The notes beneath the pieces were generated by a model that worked only from the letters and a program-made list of their open reading frames with translations, ran no database searches and had not been told where the DNA came from. The translations under genes and the position numbers were made by a program. A stretch of 26,872 nucleotides of DNA from an uncultured Collinsella sp. (GTDB taxonomy: Bacteria; Actinomycetota; Coriobacteriia; Coriobacteriales; Coriobacteriaceae): positions 1 through 26,872 of the forward strand of contig CABVAS010000005.1 of NCBI GenBank assembly GCA_902496375.1, given 5' to 3'. Below, in pieces: positions 1 to 7,771 of the stretch (within the stretch, counting starts at the first letter, position 1; every line of letters begins with the position of its first letter).

Positions 1-72
1 GCGGGGTCAGCCCGTGGGAGGCCAGGGCGCCGCTGACCGGTGGACGGCACCGAGCTGTACGCTTGAACTGAG
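1..72. other. Window-edge fragment, unidentified
   Basis: This short stretch runs from the window edge to the terminator that starts at 73. On the + strand, frame 3 is open from the edge to a TGA at 69-71, and frame 1 is open to a TGA at 34-36. Either could be the tail of an upstream gene. Neither 22-residue nor 11-residue tail is recognisable, and the segment could also be the 3' end of a non-coding RNA. I see no tRNA or rRNA signature. Confidence 0.2.
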
Positions 73-103
73 AAGGGGGAGGCCTCGCGGCCTCCCCCTT
101 TTT
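73..103 (+). terminator. Strong intrinsic terminator
   Basis: AAGGGGGAGG (73-82) pairs with CCTCCCCCTT (91-100). Two more C:G pairs lie inside, around a TCGC tetraloop (85-88). The stem runs into five T residues (99-103). It ends whatever transcription unit enters from the left and insulates coaE. Confidence 0.92.
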
Positions 104-170
104 GCGTTGTATACACGTTGTACTTTGGGACCTAGCTCCCCCGTATGTGCTCTTACTGTTTGGCTGTATT

Positions 171-201
171 TTGAGTCCATCTAGTGTATTTGAGCGATAA
201 T
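171..201 (+). promoter_or_regulatory. Candidate promoter of coaE
   Basis: GATAAT (196-201) is a five-of-six match to the -10 consensus. TTGAGT (171-176) is a reasonable -35, but the spacer is long at 19 nt. Transcription would start near 208, leaving a leader of about 20 nt before the coaE ribosome binding site. The rest of the gap (104-226) is AT-richer than the genes and shows no other clear element. Confidence 0.45.
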
Positions 202-229
202 TACTCGCATTGGCGTTAGGGAGGGCTTG

Positions 230-871
230 ATGTTTACCGTATTTGTCTTGGGCAATATTGCTTCGGGTAAGTCGACTGCCTGCCGCTATTTCGAATCTCG
301 TGGCGCTATGCTTATCGATCTGGATGAGCTTGCAAAATCGCTGTATGTGCCGGGCTCTGATATCGTCAATACACTCGCGGATGAATTCGGTTGGGACATT
401 TTGGATGAGGAAGGCGGCATTCGCCGCGGCATCCTCGCTTCTCGAGCTTTCGCTTCTCCTGATTCGGTCGCACGGCTCAATGACATCGTGCATCCCATTC
501 TGATTGAACAGCTTTCGCTTAGGATTTTCGATCCGGTTTGTTGTACTGTTTCATCTTCCCGTTATCCTTTTGCGGTGGTCGAGGTTTCTGCTCCGACTGG
601 TTTTGAGGATGCATTTGGCTTGGCTGATGAAATTTTGGTCATCAGCGCCCCTTTGTCAGTTCGTCGCGAGCGCGCTATTCAACGTGGCATGGAGCCATCT
701 GATTTCGATGCCCGTTCTGCTTGCCAGCCCGAAGAGTCTGTGCTGTGCAATCTCGCTACAACTGTGATTGACAATGCGGCAGACGATAACTCGCTCTTTG
801 AACAACTGGACGCATGGCTTTCGCGCCATGGGTTCGGGGATGTAGTGGATAAGGAGGAGGCCGATGCCTAA
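230..871 (+). CDS. coaE: Dephospho-CoA kinase
   Basis: This 213-aa protein matches CoaE, the cytoplasmic enzyme that phosphorylates the 3'-hydroxyl of dephospho-CoA ribose in the last step of coenzyme A synthesis. The P-loop GNIASGKST is at residues 8-16, followed by the IDLDELAKSL segment (the usual IDADxIA region) and the LNDIVHPIL motif, in family order. Length is normal for CoaE (about 200). ATG at 230 is chosen because the GGGAGGG ribosome binding site (219-225) would be only 1-2 nt from the alternative TTG at 227. The P-loop reads GNIASGKST rather than the commoner GGIGSGKS, a tolerated variant. The end overlaps the next ORF by 8 nt, so the two are translationally coupled. T-ending codons are frequent compared with the transporter genes further right, which suggests modest expression. 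Confidence 0.9.
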   Translation: MFTVFVLGNIASGKSTACRYFESRGAMLIDLDELAKSLYVPGSDIVNTLADEFGWDILDEEGGIRRGILASRAFASPDSVARLNDIVHPILIEQLSLRIFDPVCCTVSSSRYPFAVVEVSAPTGFEDAFGLADEILVISAPLSVRRERAIQRGMEPSDFDARSACQPEESVLCNLATTVIDNAADDNSLFEQLDAWLSRHGFGDVVDKEEADA

Positions 872-1445
872 GACACGTTTCCTTACGTGGTATCGCCTTA
901 TACCGCTGGCTGCCGTTTTTGCCTTCGGCCTTATCTCATTCGTTTACTCGTATGCTCCTGCCGCTTTCTTTAAGCCGCTGTATCCGATTGACTACGAGGC
1001 GTATGTAAAGCAATCCAGTATTTCGCATAATCTGGATCCGTATCTGGTGTGCGCTGTCATTAAGTCTGAATCGAATTGGGATCCCGAGGCCGAGTCGAAT
1101 CAGGGTGCTCAGGGATTGATGCAGCTGATGCCCGAGACTGCCCAGGATATGATCGCCAAGGGCCTTGTCGACGGTGGCGAGTATTCGGCCGACAACCTTA
1201 ACGATCCGGCTACGAATATCGAGTTTGGCTGTGCGTATCTTTCGTATCTTCTAGCGTATTTTAACGGGTCGACTGACAGTGCCATTGCCGCCTATAACGC
1301 CGGCATGGGCAATGTCGACGGATGGGCGCAGCAGAGTACGTCGCTTCATAATGCAATCACCTTTCCCGAGACGCAGGCGTATCTGATTCGTGTCAATAAT
1401 GCCTGGGTTCGCTACAAGACTCTCTATCCCGATCGGTTCGTATAG
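864..1445 (+). CDS. Membrane-anchored lytic transglycosylase (SLT family)
   Basis: This 193-aa protein has one N-terminal membrane segment (about residues 11-30) and an extracytoplasmic SLT/goose-lysozyme-type domain from about residue 45. The catalytic Glu is E69 in the KSESNWDP motif, followed by the QGAQGLMQLMP signature, an AAYNAG motif and a C-terminal PETQAYL. These proteins cleave the MurNAc-GlcNAc bond of peptidoglycan and release 1,6-anhydro-MurNAc ends, outside the membrane. It is the small single-domain type without LysM or other wall-binding repeats. The ATG overlaps the coaE stop by 8 nt, with an AAGGAGGAGG ribosome binding site inside the coaE end. No partner complex can be inferred from the neighbours. 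Confidence 0.9.
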   Translation: MPKTRFLTWYRLIPLAAVFAFGLISFVYSYAPAAFFKPLYPIDYEAYVKQSSISHNLDPYLVCAVIKSESNWDPEAESNQGAQGLMQLMPETAQDMIAKGLVDGGEYSADNLNDPATNIEFGCAYLSYLLAYFNGSTDSAIAAYNAGMGNVDGWAQQSTSLHNAITFPETQAYLIRVNNAWVRYKTLYPDRFV

Positions 1446-1465
1446 GACTATGCCTGCCGCCTGCG

Positions 1466-1496
1466 TATACTGCAGATATATGAGTTAGGAGTATCC
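1466..1496 (+). promoter_or_regulatory. uvrB upstream region: weak -10 and strong RBS
   Basis: The 51-nt gap before uvrB contains TATACT (1466-1471), a five-of-six -10 element without a convincing -35, and an AGGAG ribosome binding site (1487-1491) five nt before the start. No LexA box (CGAAC-N4-GTTCG type) is visible here. uvrB may be read through from coaE as well as from its own weak promoter. Confidence 0.3.
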
Positions 1497-3737
1497 ATGG
1501 CGGAATTTGAAGTAGAACGCGTTGGTGGTGAACTTAAGCGCTTTGGCGTTGAAGGCTCTGACGTGCCGTTTAAGGTCGTGTCTCCCTATGAGCCTGCCGG
1601 TTCCCAGCCTAAGGCCATTGAGTCGCTTGTGCAGGGCGTGAGGGACGGAGACCGCTATCAGGTTTTGCTGGGCGTGACTGGTTCGGGCAAGACCTTCACG
1701 ATGGCAAAGACTATTGAGGCCCTGGGAAAGCCGACGCTGGTCATGGCTCCGAATAAAACGCTCGCCGCTCAGCTTGCGAGCGAGCTCAAAGAGTTCTTTC
1801 CCAACAACGCTGTGGTCTACTTCGTCTCGTACTACGACTACTATCAGCCCGAGGCGTATGTGCCGCAAAGCGATACATATATCGAGAAAGACTCCTCGAT
1901 TAACGAAGAGGTCGAGATGCTGCGCCATCAGGCGACCGCGTCACTGCTCTCTCGACGCGATGTGATCGTTGTCGCATCGGTCTCGTGTATCTATGGCATT
2001 GGCTCTCCTGAGGACTATGCGGGTCTGGCTCCAAACGTCGACAAGAAGGTGCCGCTCGAGCGCGATGACTTTATCCATGCACTTATCGACATTCAATATG
2101 ATCGCAATGACTATGACCTGGCACGTGGCACGTTCCGCGTGCGCGGCGATGTTGTTGACGTGTATCCGCCTTATGCCGAGCATCCGTTGCGGTTTGAGTT
2201 CTTTGGCGACGAGGTCGAGCTGATTGCCGAGATCGATGAGGTCACCGGTGAGATGCTTCGTGAGTACGAGGCCATCCCCGTATGGCCGGCATCGCACTAC
2301 GTGACCGAGAAGCCGAAGGTCAAGGCGGCTCTGAAATCGATCAGCGAAGAGTGCGAGAAGCGCGTTGCGGAGCTCAAGGCGACCGACAAGTTGCTCGAGG
2401 CGCAACGTCTGCAGCAGCGCACCGATTATGATCTTGAGATGCTCGAGACGATGGGCTTTTGCAACGGCATCGAGAACTACTCGCGTCATCTGGACGGTCG
2501 CAAGCCGGGTGAGCCGCCGTTTACCCTAATCGATTACTTTCCTAAGGATATGCTCTGCATCATCGATGAGAGCCATGTGACGGTGCCGCAGATTCGCGGT
2601 ATGCACGAAGGTGACCGCTCGCGTAAGGTGACGCTGGTGGAACACGGTTTTCGCCTGCCCTCGGCGCTCGATAACCGCCCGCTTCGTTTCGATGAGTTTG
2701 AGGCGAGGATTCCCCAGTTCATCTACGTTTCGGCAACACCGGGTGACTATGAGCTGCGGGTTAGCCAGAACGACGTTGAGCAGATTATTCGTCCGACCGG
2801 TCTGCTCGATCCCAAGATCGATGTGCGTCCGGTTCGTGGGCAGATTGACGATCTTGAGGACGAGATTCGCGAGCGCGTTGCCCGCAAGGAGCGCGTGCTG
2901 GTGACCACGTTGACCAAGCGCATGGCCGAGGACCTGACCGACCATCTGCTTGATGCGGGCATTAAGGTCAATTACATGCACTCTGATACGGCGACAATGG
3001 ACCGTGTCGAGATCTTGCGAACGCTGCGCGAGGGCAAGATCGATGTTCTCGTTGGCATCAACCTGCTTCGCGAGGGCTTGGATCTTCCCGAGGTCTCACT
3101 GGTGGCAATTCTCGATGCCGATAAGGAAGGCTTCTTGCGCAACCGCCGTTCGCTGATTCAGACGATTGGCCGTGCGGCCCGTAACGCCGATGGCGAAGTC
3201 ATCATGTATGCGGACGTTGTGACCGATTCGATGAAAGAGGCCATCGAGGAGACGCAGCGCCGTCGCGAGATTCAGATGGCATATAACGAAGAGCATGGCA
3301 TTGTGCCCAAGACAGTGCGCAAGGCCATCAACGACATCTCAAGTTTTATTGCCGAGGCCGAAAAAACCGTGGGTTCCAAGGGGCGCTCGAAGGGCGACTC
3401 TCTTGGCCATGGCGCATTCTATACGCCCGATGAGTCGGGCGAGGGCGATGTGCCGGAAACGGTGGCGCCCGAGCAGACACTTGCGGAGCAGTTGGAAGAA
3501 CTGCCGCATGACGAGCTTGTGCGGATCGTCGAAACCATGGAAGAGGATATGCGTAACGCTTCTGCCGCCATGGACTTTGAGGAGGCGGCGCGCCTGCGCG
3601 ATGCCGTCGTTCAGATTCGGGCGATGCTCGAGGGTGCGTCTGAGGACGAGACGATCGAGCGCTTGCGTTTGCAGGCCCGCAAGGGTTCCACGTTCGCATC
3701 GGGCAGAAAACGCCAGGGTGCACGGTTTAAGAAATAG
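1497..3737 (+). CDS. uvrB: Excinuclease ABC subunit B
   Basis: This 746-aa protein is UvrB, the helicase-like damage verifier of nucleotide excision repair. It is loaded by UvrA and then recruits UvrC. Walker A GVTGSGKT is at residues 59-66. The beta-hairpin region YYDYYQPEAYVP, the DEAD-like IIDESHV, the SATPGDYEL motif and helicase motifs V/VI (GINLLREGLDLPE, QTIGRAARN) follow in order. A C-terminal UVR coiled-coil motif (around MDFEEAARLRDAV) binds UvrC. It is longer than the usual 660-700 aa, with about 20 extra residues before the conserved start and a low-complexity linker plus basic tail around and after the UVR motif. The start is well supported by AGGAG five nt upstream. Confidence 0.97.
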   Translation: MAEFEVERVGGELKRFGVEGSDVPFKVVSPYEPAGSQPKAIESLVQGVRDGDRYQVLLGVTGSGKTFTMAKTIEALGKPTLVMAPNKTLAAQLASELKEFFPNNAVVYFVSYYDYYQPEAYVPQSDTYIEKDSSINEEVEMLRHQATASLLSRRDVIVVASVSCIYGIGSPEDYAGLAPNVDKKVPLERDDFIHALIDIQYDRNDYDLARGTFRVRGDVVDVYPPYAEHPLRFEFFGDEVELIAEIDEVTGEMLREYEAIPVWPASHYVTEKPKVKAALKSISEECEKRVAELKATDKLLEAQRLQQRTDYDLEMLETMGFCNGIENYSRHLDGRKPGEPPFTLIDYFPKDMLCIIDESHVTVPQIRGMHEGDRSRKVTLVEHGFRLPSALDNRPLRFDEFEARIPQFIYVSATPGDYELRVSQNDVEQIIRPTGLLDPKIDVRPVRGQIDDLEDEIRERVARKERVLVTTLTKRMAEDLTDHLLDAGIKVNYMHSDTATMDRVEILRTLREGKIDVLVGINLLREGLDLPEVSLVAILDADKEGFLRNRRSLIQTIGRAARNADGEVIMYADVVTDSMKEAIEETQRRREIQMAYNEEHGIVPKTVRKAINDISSFIAEAEKTVGSKGRSKGDSLGHGAFYTPDESGEGDVPETVAPEQTLAEQLEELPHDELVRIVETMEEDMRNASAAMDFEEAARLRDAVVQIRAMLEGASEDETIERLRLQARKGSTFASGRKRQGARFKK

Positions 3738-3742
3738 CGAAC

Positions 3743-3782
3743 AGGCCCCGAGTTCCCTGTGGAGCTCGGGGCCTATGTCTTT
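3743..3782 (+). terminator. Intrinsic terminator after uvrB
   Basis: AGGCCCCGAG (3743-3752) pairs perfectly with CTCGGGGCCT (3765-3774) and is followed by ATGTCTTTT. It sits between the convergent uvrB and COG2509-type genes. The T-rich side favours uvrB. In the other direction the tail is weaker but could still serve both. Confidence 0.85.
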
Positions 3783-3802
3783 TGCGCGCTGGAATTCGTG
3801 CG

Positions 3803-5443
3803 TTAGAGGTCCGCGATCAGGGCTTCGGCACAACGAATGCCGTCGGTGGCCGCGCTCATGATGCCGCCGGCATATCCAGCTCCCTCACCACAAGGGTAGA
3901 GGCCCGGGGTCGACACGGCATGGCACGTTCGGTCTCGGGTGACAGTGACCGGTGAGCTCGAACGAGTCTCCACGCCGGTAAGAACGGCATCGGGACGGTC
4001 GTAACCTCGTAGCTTTTTTCCGAGTAGGGGAAGTCCCAGGCGGAGCGACTCGACGATATGCTGCGGCAGGGCTTCGTCAATTGCCGTCCAGGTCACACCG
4101 AGCGGATAGGTGGGCTTTACCTTTCCGGGCGCCTTGCTGGCGCGTTCTGCGAGGAAATCTCCGACGAGTTGTGCCGGTGCGTTCCAGTTGGAACCGCCCA
4201 GGCGATAGGCGGCCGCCTCGCAGGCACGTTGGAGCTCGATGCCGGCGAGCGGGTCATCGTTGGGAAGGTCCTCAGGCGTGACGTTAACGAGCAGGGCGGC
4301 GTTTGCGTTGCGTCCGTCGCGGGCATTGAGGCTGGCGCCGTTGACGCACAGGTGGCCCTGCTCGGAAGAGGCGGCGACAACCTGCCCGCCGGGGCACATG
4401 CAAAACGAGAACACGCTGCGGCCGTTGGGAAGATGGGCGACGAGCTTGTAGGGGGCTGCTCCGAGGGCAGGATGTCCCGCCAAGGCTCCATATTGGGCTC
4501 GGTCGATGTCGCGCTGCGGATGCTCGATGCGAACGCCCATGGCAAAGGTCTTTTGTGCGAGGGCCACGTTGTGGTCCTTAAGGAGCTCAAAAATATCGCG
4601 AGCAGAATGCCCGCAGGCGAGGATGAGGTGCTTTGTCTCGATTGGCTCGTAAGTGGCGTCTTGGGACGATTGGACATCAATACCGGTGATGGCGCCAGAC
4701 GCGTCGATGTGAATGTCGACGAGCTTTGTTCGATAACGGACGATACCTCCGAGCTGCTCGATGCGCTGGGATATAGCGGTGACAACCGTGGGAAGGATGT
4801 CGGAGCCAATGTGCGGCTTGGCATCCCACAGAATATCGCGGGGCGCACCCGCCTCGACGAAGGTTTCGAGGATAAGGCGATGGGCGGGATTTTTTGTTCC
4901 CGTATTGAGCTTGCCGTCCGAGAAGGTCCCCGCGCCGCCCAGACCAAACTGGATATTACTCTCGGGGTCGAGGATGCGCTCCTTTAGAAAGAGGTCGATC
5001 GCATGCGAGCGGCGAAATGCCGGGTCGCCGCGCTCGATGAGCAAGGGCTTAAGACCTGCTTTGGCGAGCGTTAGCGCGGCGAAAAGGCCAGCGCATCCGG
5101 CGCCGACAACGACAGGGCGTTCTTGAGGTGCGTCGGAGACGGGGGTGGGGAATGAAGACCCATCGTCTTTTATCGCGCGTACGCGCGAGCGGTCACGCTC
5201 GGAAACGCTGTCGACCGCTTCTCGCTCGAGGTGGGGACTGGTCAGCTCAACACGAAAGCTCAGGATAAAATGGACGTCTCGTTTTTTGCGAGCGTCGATT
5301 GACTTGCGGTGGAGCTCGATGGACTTGATCTCGGAGTCTTTGCAACGTAGGACGCGCTTGGCGACTCGCTTGCCAACAATGAGGCAGGCATTTTCATCGC
5401 CGGCTTCATCGAGCGACGCGTTGACTTGGGTGATTTCAATCAT
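3803..5443 (-). CDS. FAD-dependent dehydrogenase, COG2509 type
   Basis: This 546-aa flavoprotein resembles the uncharacterised FAD-dependent dehydrogenases of COG2509. Residues 1-80 form a basic N-terminal domain. The FAD-binding Rossmann motif VGAGCAGL begins at residue 113. The family hallmarks GGAGTFSDGKLNTGT, ACGHSARD and a C-terminal GEGAGYAGGI that closes over the flavin follow. Substrate and physiological partner are not known for the family. The start at 5443 is chosen because AAGGAG lies six nt upstream; longer readings to 5566 run through a hairpin and the end of the next gene. It is last in a - strand series of redox genes (mrp, BaiN-like, this one), but a hairpin at 5470-5493 and a perfect TATAAT at 5508-5513 suggest at least partly separate expression. 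Confidence 0.85.
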   Translation of the reverse strand: MIEITQVNASLDEAGDENACLIVGKRVAKRVLRCKDSEIKSIELHRKSIDARKKRDVHFILSFRVELTSPHLEREAVDSVSERDRSRVRAIKDDGSSFPTPVSDAPQERPVVVGAGCAGLFAALTLAKAGLKPLLIERGDPAFRRSHAIDLFLKERILDPESNIQFGLGGAGTFSDGKLNTGTKNPAHRLILETFVEAGAPRDILWDAKPHIGSDILPTVVTAISQRIEQLGGIVRYRTKLVDIHIDASGAITGIDVQSSQDATYEPIETKHLILACGHSARDIFELLKDHNVALAQKTFAMGVRIEHPQRDIDRAQYGALAGHPALGAAPYKLVAHLPNGRSVFSFCMCPGGQVVAASSEQGHLCVNGASLNARDGRNANAALLVNVTPEDLPNDDPLAGIELQRACEAAAYRLGGSNWNAPAQLVGDFLAERASKAPGKVKPTYPLGVTWTAIDEALPQHIVESLRLGLPLLGKKLRGYDRPDAVLTGVETRSSSPVTVTRDRTCHAVSTPGLYPCGEGAGYAGGIMSAATDGIRCAEALIADL

Positions 5444-5469
5444 CGAGGTCTCCTTAGAGGCAAGAAAGA

Positions 5470-5493
5470 GGCCGTCCGGTATCCCAGACGGCC
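5470..5493 (-). terminator. Terminator-like hairpin before the COG2509-type gene
   Basis: On the - strand, GGCCGTC (5493-5487) pairs with GACGGCC (5476-5470) over a 10-nt loop, followed by TCTTTCTTG. It can end the BaiN-type transcript. Because a -10 element lies just upstream, it could equally act as an attenuator in the leader of the COG2509-type gene. Confidence 0.6.
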
Positions 5494-5507
5494 CGAATGC
5501 GTTTTTG

Positions 5508-5513
5508 ATTATA
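5508..5513 (-). promoter_or_regulatory. Candidate -10 element (TATAAT)
   Basis: A perfect TATAAT lies on the - strand ten bases past the stop codon of the BaiN-type gene. No good TTGACA-like -35 is seen at 16-18 nt. Transcription would start near 5501, immediately before the hairpin at 5470-5493, and give a leader of about 58 nt for the COG2509-type gene. Confidence 0.4.
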
Positions 5514-5523
5514 GACTGCGCGG

Positions 5524-6795
5524 CTACAGGCTGCTTGCAGCGCGAATGCCCGAGAGCCATGCCCACGCAAGGTTAAAGCCTCCGCAATCGGCGTCGATGT
5601 CGAGCGCTTCGCCGCAGACGTAAAGCGGGGTGTCGACAACGCTGCGCGCGCGTAGACTGGGTGTTGAGATGCTCTCGACAGATACGCCACCACGCGTGAC
5701 CTGCGCCGAGCGCTCCTCGGCGGTTCCTTCGACGAGCAACTTAAAATGCTTGAGGATCGAGACCAGGTGGATGACATCGTTGGAGCCTGGATGGCACTGC
5801 TCGAACGCTGTGCAGACGACGCGGGAGAGTTGCGGGGCGAGCATGCCGTCGAGCCAACGGGGATCGCGGGGCGAAAAGCCGCCGAGCAGCTTAACGCGCC
5901 GGTTAAGCATATCGAGCAACTCGTCTTTAGAGAGGTCGGGGAAAACGTCGAGCAGGATCGTATCGCCGCGCTGGATACGACGGGAGAGGTTGAAGACAGC
6001 GACGCCCGAGATACCGAAGGTTCGAAACAGGACTTCACCGTCTTCGTGCCAGAGCTCATTATGATTGCGGGCGAGCGTCAAGCGGGCGCGGACGCGCAGG
6101 CCGTCCAACGTCTTGAGTGCCGCCCGATCGCCGACGACCGTTGCCGATACGGGGCAGAGGATGGGGCGCAGCGAAGTGAGGGGGAGGCTAAACGTATCGG
6201 CGATACCGGTGGGGTTGCCACCCGTGGCGATAATTACGGCATGTGCCTCCAGGGCCTCGTTCTTGCGAGGGACATCGGCGAGCGCTTTCCGAAGCGAGCG
6301 GAGCTCCGATTTTCGGTCGTCGTGCTTTTTTGCCTTGAGCGCCCGCGCTGGACGGTCTATTTGGAGTGTCCAGCCTTCGGAAGCTTTGTGCGCCGAGGCA
6401 ACGTTGGCTCCGCAGATTAAGGTAATACCTAGGCGGTCGCAAACGTTGAGAAGCGCGTCGCGCACCGATTCTGCGCGAAGGGAGCGCGGGTATAGCCGGC
6501 CTTCCTCGGAGGTTGTCATGATGCCCAGCGAGGAGAAGAAACCCATAAGCTCTTGTTCGGGTTGGGGGCCCATGACAGATTCGACGAATGCGGGGTGGTT
6601 ATACCGCTGAGGATCAATCGATTCGTTGGAGAGGTTGCAGCGGCCGTTACCGGTCGCAAGGAGCTTTAGGCCGCAGGCGACATCGCGCTCAACGATGCAG
6701 ACGCTTTTGCCAGCACGTGCGGCCGTAATGGCGGCGGCGAGGCCTGAAGCCCCGCCGCCGATTAGCAGGACGTCATAGAAGGCGCTCGTGTTCAC
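5524..6795 (-). CDS. BaiN/RdsA-type NAD(P)/FAD-dependent oxidoreductase
   Basis: This 423-aa protein is of the HI0933/BaiN/RdsA family (COG2081). An N-terminal IGGGASGLAAA dinucleotide-binding motif (about residues 12-22) is followed by the hallmark TGNGRCNLSN (around 47-56), a VIATGG motif, and a C-terminal GEALDIDADCGGFNLAWAW that completes the FAD site. Family members are soluble flavoproteins. One was implicated in bile-acid dehydroxylation in Clostridium, but most have no proven substrate, so no reaction is assigned. The start is GTG at 6795, directly abutting the mrp stop (TAAGTG), with a weak GAGG about five nt upstream. The gene is therefore co-transcribed with and translationally linked to mrp. 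Confidence 0.87.
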   Translation of the reverse strand: MNTSAFYDVLLIGGGASGLAAAITAARAGKSVCIVERDVACGLKLLATGNGRCNLSNESIDPQRYNHPAFVESVMGPQPEQELMGFFSSLGIMTTSEEGRLYPRSLRAESVRDALLNVCDRLGITLICGANVASAHKASEGWTLQIDRPARALKAKKHDDRKSELRSLRKALADVPRKNEALEAHAVIIATGGNPTGIADTFSLPLTSLRPILCPVSATVVGDRAALKTLDGLRVRARLTLARNHNELWHEDGEVLFRTFGISGVAVFNLSRRIQRGDTILLDVFPDLSKDELLDMLNRRVKLLGGFSPRDPRWLDGMLAPQLSRVVCTAFEQCHPGSNDVIHLVSILKHFKLLVEGTAEERSAQVTRGGVSVESISTPSLRARSVVDTPLYVCGEALDIDADCGGFNLAWAWLSGIRAASSL

Positions 6796-7626
6796 TTAGG
6801 CCTCGTCGGTCTCGTGCGGGGTAATAGCCTCGACGGCAGAGACTGCCTTGGGCAACATGCCATCGGGCAGCGCGGTCTCAACCTCGCCCTTATCGCAGGC
6901 CTCGGCGAGTGCCGGATTAATGGGAAGCGTGCCCAAGATGTCGAGGTTATAGCGCTCTGCGACCTCGGGGAGCTTGCTTTTGCCAAAGACCTCGATCTTC
7001 TTGCCGCAGTCGGGGCACTCGATATAGCTCATGTTCTCGACGATGCCCAGAATGGGGACGTTCATCTTCTCGGCCATGTTGACCGCCTTGGCGACGATCA
7101 TCGAGACCAGGTCCTGCGGGCTCGTGACGATGACGATGCCGTCGACGGGCAGCGACTGGAAGACGGTGAGCGCGACGTCGCCTGTTCCCGGAGGCATGTC
7201 GACCAGCAGGTAGTCGATGGGGCCCCACGAGGTCTCGCTCCAGAACTGCCTAATGGCGCCTGCGATGACCGGACCGCGCCAAAGGACGGGGTCGGTCTCG
7301 TTTTGAAGCAGCAGGTTGGAGCTCATGACCTTGACGCCGTGCTCGGAGATTTCGGGCAGCATGAGGTTGCCAAGGGCATGGACGTGGCGTCCGCTCATGC
7401 CGAACATCTTGGGGATAGAGGGACCGGTGATGTCGGCATCGAGGACGCCGACCTTGTGGCCGTGACGGGCAAGCTCGGTGGCGATGGCACCGGTGACAAA
7501 CGACTTGCCGACACCGCCCTTGCCGGAAAGCACGGCGATGACGCGTTTGACCTCGGACAGCGTGTTCTCCTCAAATTGCGACGGCGACGTTTGTCCGCCG
7601 GCGGCCTGTGCGTGCTCGCAACCCAT
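6796..7626 (-). CDS. mrp: Mrp/ApbC-type Fe-S cluster carrier ATPase
   Basis: This 276-aa P-loop ATPase is of the Mrp/ApbC/NBP35 family, which carries and transfers [4Fe-4S] clusters to apoproteins in the cytosol. The deviant Walker A GKGGVGKS is at residues 35-42. LDADITGPSIPKM, VDMPPGTGDVALT and VTSPQDLVS follow. The CPDC motif that bridges the cluster between two subunits is near residue 205. It lacks the N-terminal MIP18/DUF59 domain found in E. coli Mrp, which is common for this shorter form. ATG at 7626 is chosen for AAAGGAG six nt upstream; a longer reading to 7683 has no such site. It leads a two-gene operon with the BaiN-type flavoprotein. Confidence 0.92.
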   Translation of the reverse strand: MGCEHAQAAGGQTSPSQFEENTLSEVKRVIAVLSGKGGVGKSFVTGAIATELARHGHKVGVLDADITGPSIPKMFGMSGRHVHALGNLMLPEISEHGVKVMSSNLLLQNETDPVLWRGPVIAGAIRQFWSETSWGPIDYLLVDMPPGTGDVALTVFQSLPVDGIVIVTSPQDLVSMIVAKAVNMAEKMNVPILGIVENMSYIECPDCGKKIEVFGKSKLPEVAERYNLDILGTLPINPALAEACDKGEVETALPDGMLPKAVSAVEAITPHETDEA

Positions 7627-7681
7627 GTATGACTCCTTTGTATATGTTGGGGCCGGAGCCCCGTGATGTGACACGAGCGTC

Positions 7682-7711
7682 ATTGTACCCTCGTTTGCGA
7701 GCGGGAGTCAT
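7682..7711 (-). promoter_or_regulatory. Candidate promoter of mrp
   Basis: On the - strand, TACAAT (7687-7682) is a five-of-six -10 element. ATGACT (7711-7706) is a four-of-six -35 with an 18-nt spacer. Transcription would start near 7675, giving a leader of about 50 nt with a small GGGGC/GCCCC hairpin (7649-7662) before the ribosome binding site. Confidence 0.45.
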
Positions 7712-7722
7712 TTGCGATGCAT

Positions 7723-7757
7723 TTGGGCCGAGCGTGCTTGCAATACGATGGGCCCAA
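7723..7757 (-). terminator. Weak stem-loop after the LtaS-like gene
   Basis: TTGGGCC and GGCCCAA (7723-7729 and 7751-7757) form a 7-bp stem over a 21-nt loop, 15 nt past the stop of the LtaS-like gene. There is no T run on the - strand side, so intrinsic termination is uncertain. It may only mark the 3' end. Confidence 0.3.
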
Positions 7758-7771
7758 GCGAATGGGCGGGC

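Noticed and set aside
5444..5566. Longer N-terminus for the COG2509-type protein
   Set aside because: The extension translates the hairpin and overlaps the end of the BaiN-type gene. The AAGGAG site fits the start at 5443.
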